Made by a program: the position numbers and the translations under genes
Notes under the pieces: model-generated
What the model was told of the DNA's origin: nothing
Seen by the model: the letters and a program-made list of their open reading frames with translations, nothing else
Databases searched by the model: none
Assembly: GCA_905204385.1 (NCBI GenBank)
Contig: CAJKZL010000176.1
Span: 1-6,591 of the forward strand
Source: an uncultured Odoribacter sp.
Lineage (GTDB): Bacteria > Bacteroidota > Bacteroidia > Bacteroidales > Marinifilaceae
Direction: 5' to 3'
Length of the DNA stretch: 6,591 nucleotides
Shown here: positions 6,007 through 6,591 of the stretch, piece after piece
Numbering within the stretch: the stretch's first letter is position 1
Layout of the letters: every line of letters starts with the position of its first letter

Positions 6007-6588
6007 TTATAATCGCTTCATCAGCTGTTCTGCGGACAGGATATCGGTGGGGTCATCCGTCACTTGAGTGTAGTAAGGGATGGCTTGGAGGTTTTTGGTA
6101 TTTTCGGAGTATACCCTGCCGAACAGGCGGAAGAGGTCGAAATGTACCAGTGTGCGCAGGGCCAGGGCTTCGCCTGTAACGTTGGCATAATCCCCGCTTT
6201 TGAGGACATTGCGGTTTGCGGCTACCGATTCTAGAAATTCGTTGCAACCGGAGATGATTTTGTAGCCTGCTTTCCAGATGCTTTCGAAAGTTGCCTTGGG
6301 CTTGGTCTCGGTGTATTTGTAGAGGCTATAATCCTGATAGTTGTGTTTTTCCGGGATGTAGTAGAGTCCACCCAGGATATCGACAGTTCCGCAAGTGAGG
6401 TTTTTGGCATACAAATCGTTGGAAGCCAGGCCCAGGTAAATGCCGTTCAGCGCCCGCTGGATACCTGTTTCTGTGGAATAGAGCTGTTCGTCGGTCATGG
6501 AATCGTAAGGCTGTACGTCCAGCCAACTGTTGCATCCGGCCAGCAGTAGTCCGAAACCTGCAAGTAGTCCTATTATTATCTTTTTCAT
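6007..6588 (-). CDS. SusD/RagB-like lipoprotein, N-terminal fragment
   Basis: 193 residues up to the premature TAA. It has a lipoprotein signal peptide with lipobox L-A-G-C and lipidated C19, followed by NSWLDVQP, a hallmark of SusD N-termini. The remainder is the N-terminal helical TPR-like region, with RALNGIYLGL near 45-54, typical SusD helices (YKIISGCNEFLE), and the ALALRTLVHFDLFRLFG segment, the most conserved motif of the family. If translated it would be exported as a short lipoprotein without the ligand-binding half. The ATG lies three bases from the right edge, so its upstream region and the gap to susC cannot be seen. Confidence 0.8.
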   Translation of the reverse strand: MKKIIIGLLAGFGLLLAGCNSWLDVQPYDSMTDEQLYSTETGIQRALNGIYLGLASNDLYAKNLTCGTVDILGGLYYIPEKHNYQDYSLYKYTETKPKATFESIWKAGYKIISGCNEFLESVAANRNVLKSGDYANVTGEALALRTLVHFDLFRLFGRVYSENTKNLQAIPYYTQVTDDPTDILSAEQLMKRL

Positions 6589-6591
6589 GGT

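Larger units (their letters stand above)
5149..6588 (-). pseudogene. SusD/RagB-family lipoprotein gene interrupted by an in-frame stop
   Basis: One reading frame of 480 codons (a normal SusD length) runs from the ATG at 6588 to the TAG at 5149, broken only by TAA at codon 194 (plus-strand 6007-6009). Both halves are in the same frame and both look like good SusD sequence: residues directly before the stop (LMKRL) and after it (TDIDTAIVRLSGDP) are contiguous family sequence. A single base change from GAA, AAA or CAA would explain it. SusD proteins are surface lipoproteins that lid the SusC TonB-dependent channel and capture ligand. The truncated product would lack most of the fold. SusC is expected beyond the right edge. 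A sequencing error, or a mutation confined to this strain, cannot be told apart here. Confidence 0.85.

Noticed and set aside
6001..6012. Frameshift or programmed recoding site in the susD-like gene
   Set aside because: Both halves share the same phase, so no frameshift is needed; no slippery sequence is seen, and TAA is not a selenocysteine or pyrrolysine codon.

Overview
The window comes from a Bacteroidota genome, most likely a gut-type Bacteroidales. The evidence is a SusD-family lipoprotein followed by a DUF4843 lipoprotein, a PKD-like lipoprotein and a TlpA-type thioredoxin protein, together with A-rich start regions that lack strong Shine-Dalgarno sequences. I cannot name the genus from the sequence.

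Left part (1-951, plus strand): the window opens inside the last 16 codons of a gene whose tail resembles the C-terminus of Cas2 (stop at 49-51). An AT-rich leader of about 218 bp follows, then a CRISPR array. Seven repeats are identical (29 bp, ending ATTGAAAT), two are slightly mutated, one is clearly degenerate (5 mismatches), and a last remnant at 923-951 is barely recognisable. Repeat period is 64-67 bp and spacers are 35-38 bp. Decay increases to the right, so the leader and the newest spacers are on the left, next to the cas-like gene. The repeat end suggests a Cas6-processed system (type I-B or III), but the effector genes lie outside the window.

Junction (952-1139): a short gap between the array and the convergent minus-strand operon. 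It holds a G-rich tract and a very strong hairpin (core 984-1042, about 25 bp of stem with one bulge), which may be a terminator or insulator, or a small mobile or REP-like palindrome.

Right part (1140-6591, minus strand): the end of a SusCD-type outer-membrane uptake operon, read right to left: susD-like gene, DUF4843 lipoprotein, PKD-like lipoprotein, TlpA-family protein. The SusC porin gene would lie beyond the right edge. No glycoside hydrolase or regulator is visible, so the substrate is open; peptide or another non-glycan ligand is plausible. The susD-like gene is one continuous reading frame broken by a single in-frame TAA at codon 194, without a frameshift, so it is a recent pseudogene, a strain variant or a sequence error. 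The two larger gaps within the operon carry hairpins, and one also has a heptamer tandem repeat and a 12-bp direct repeat.
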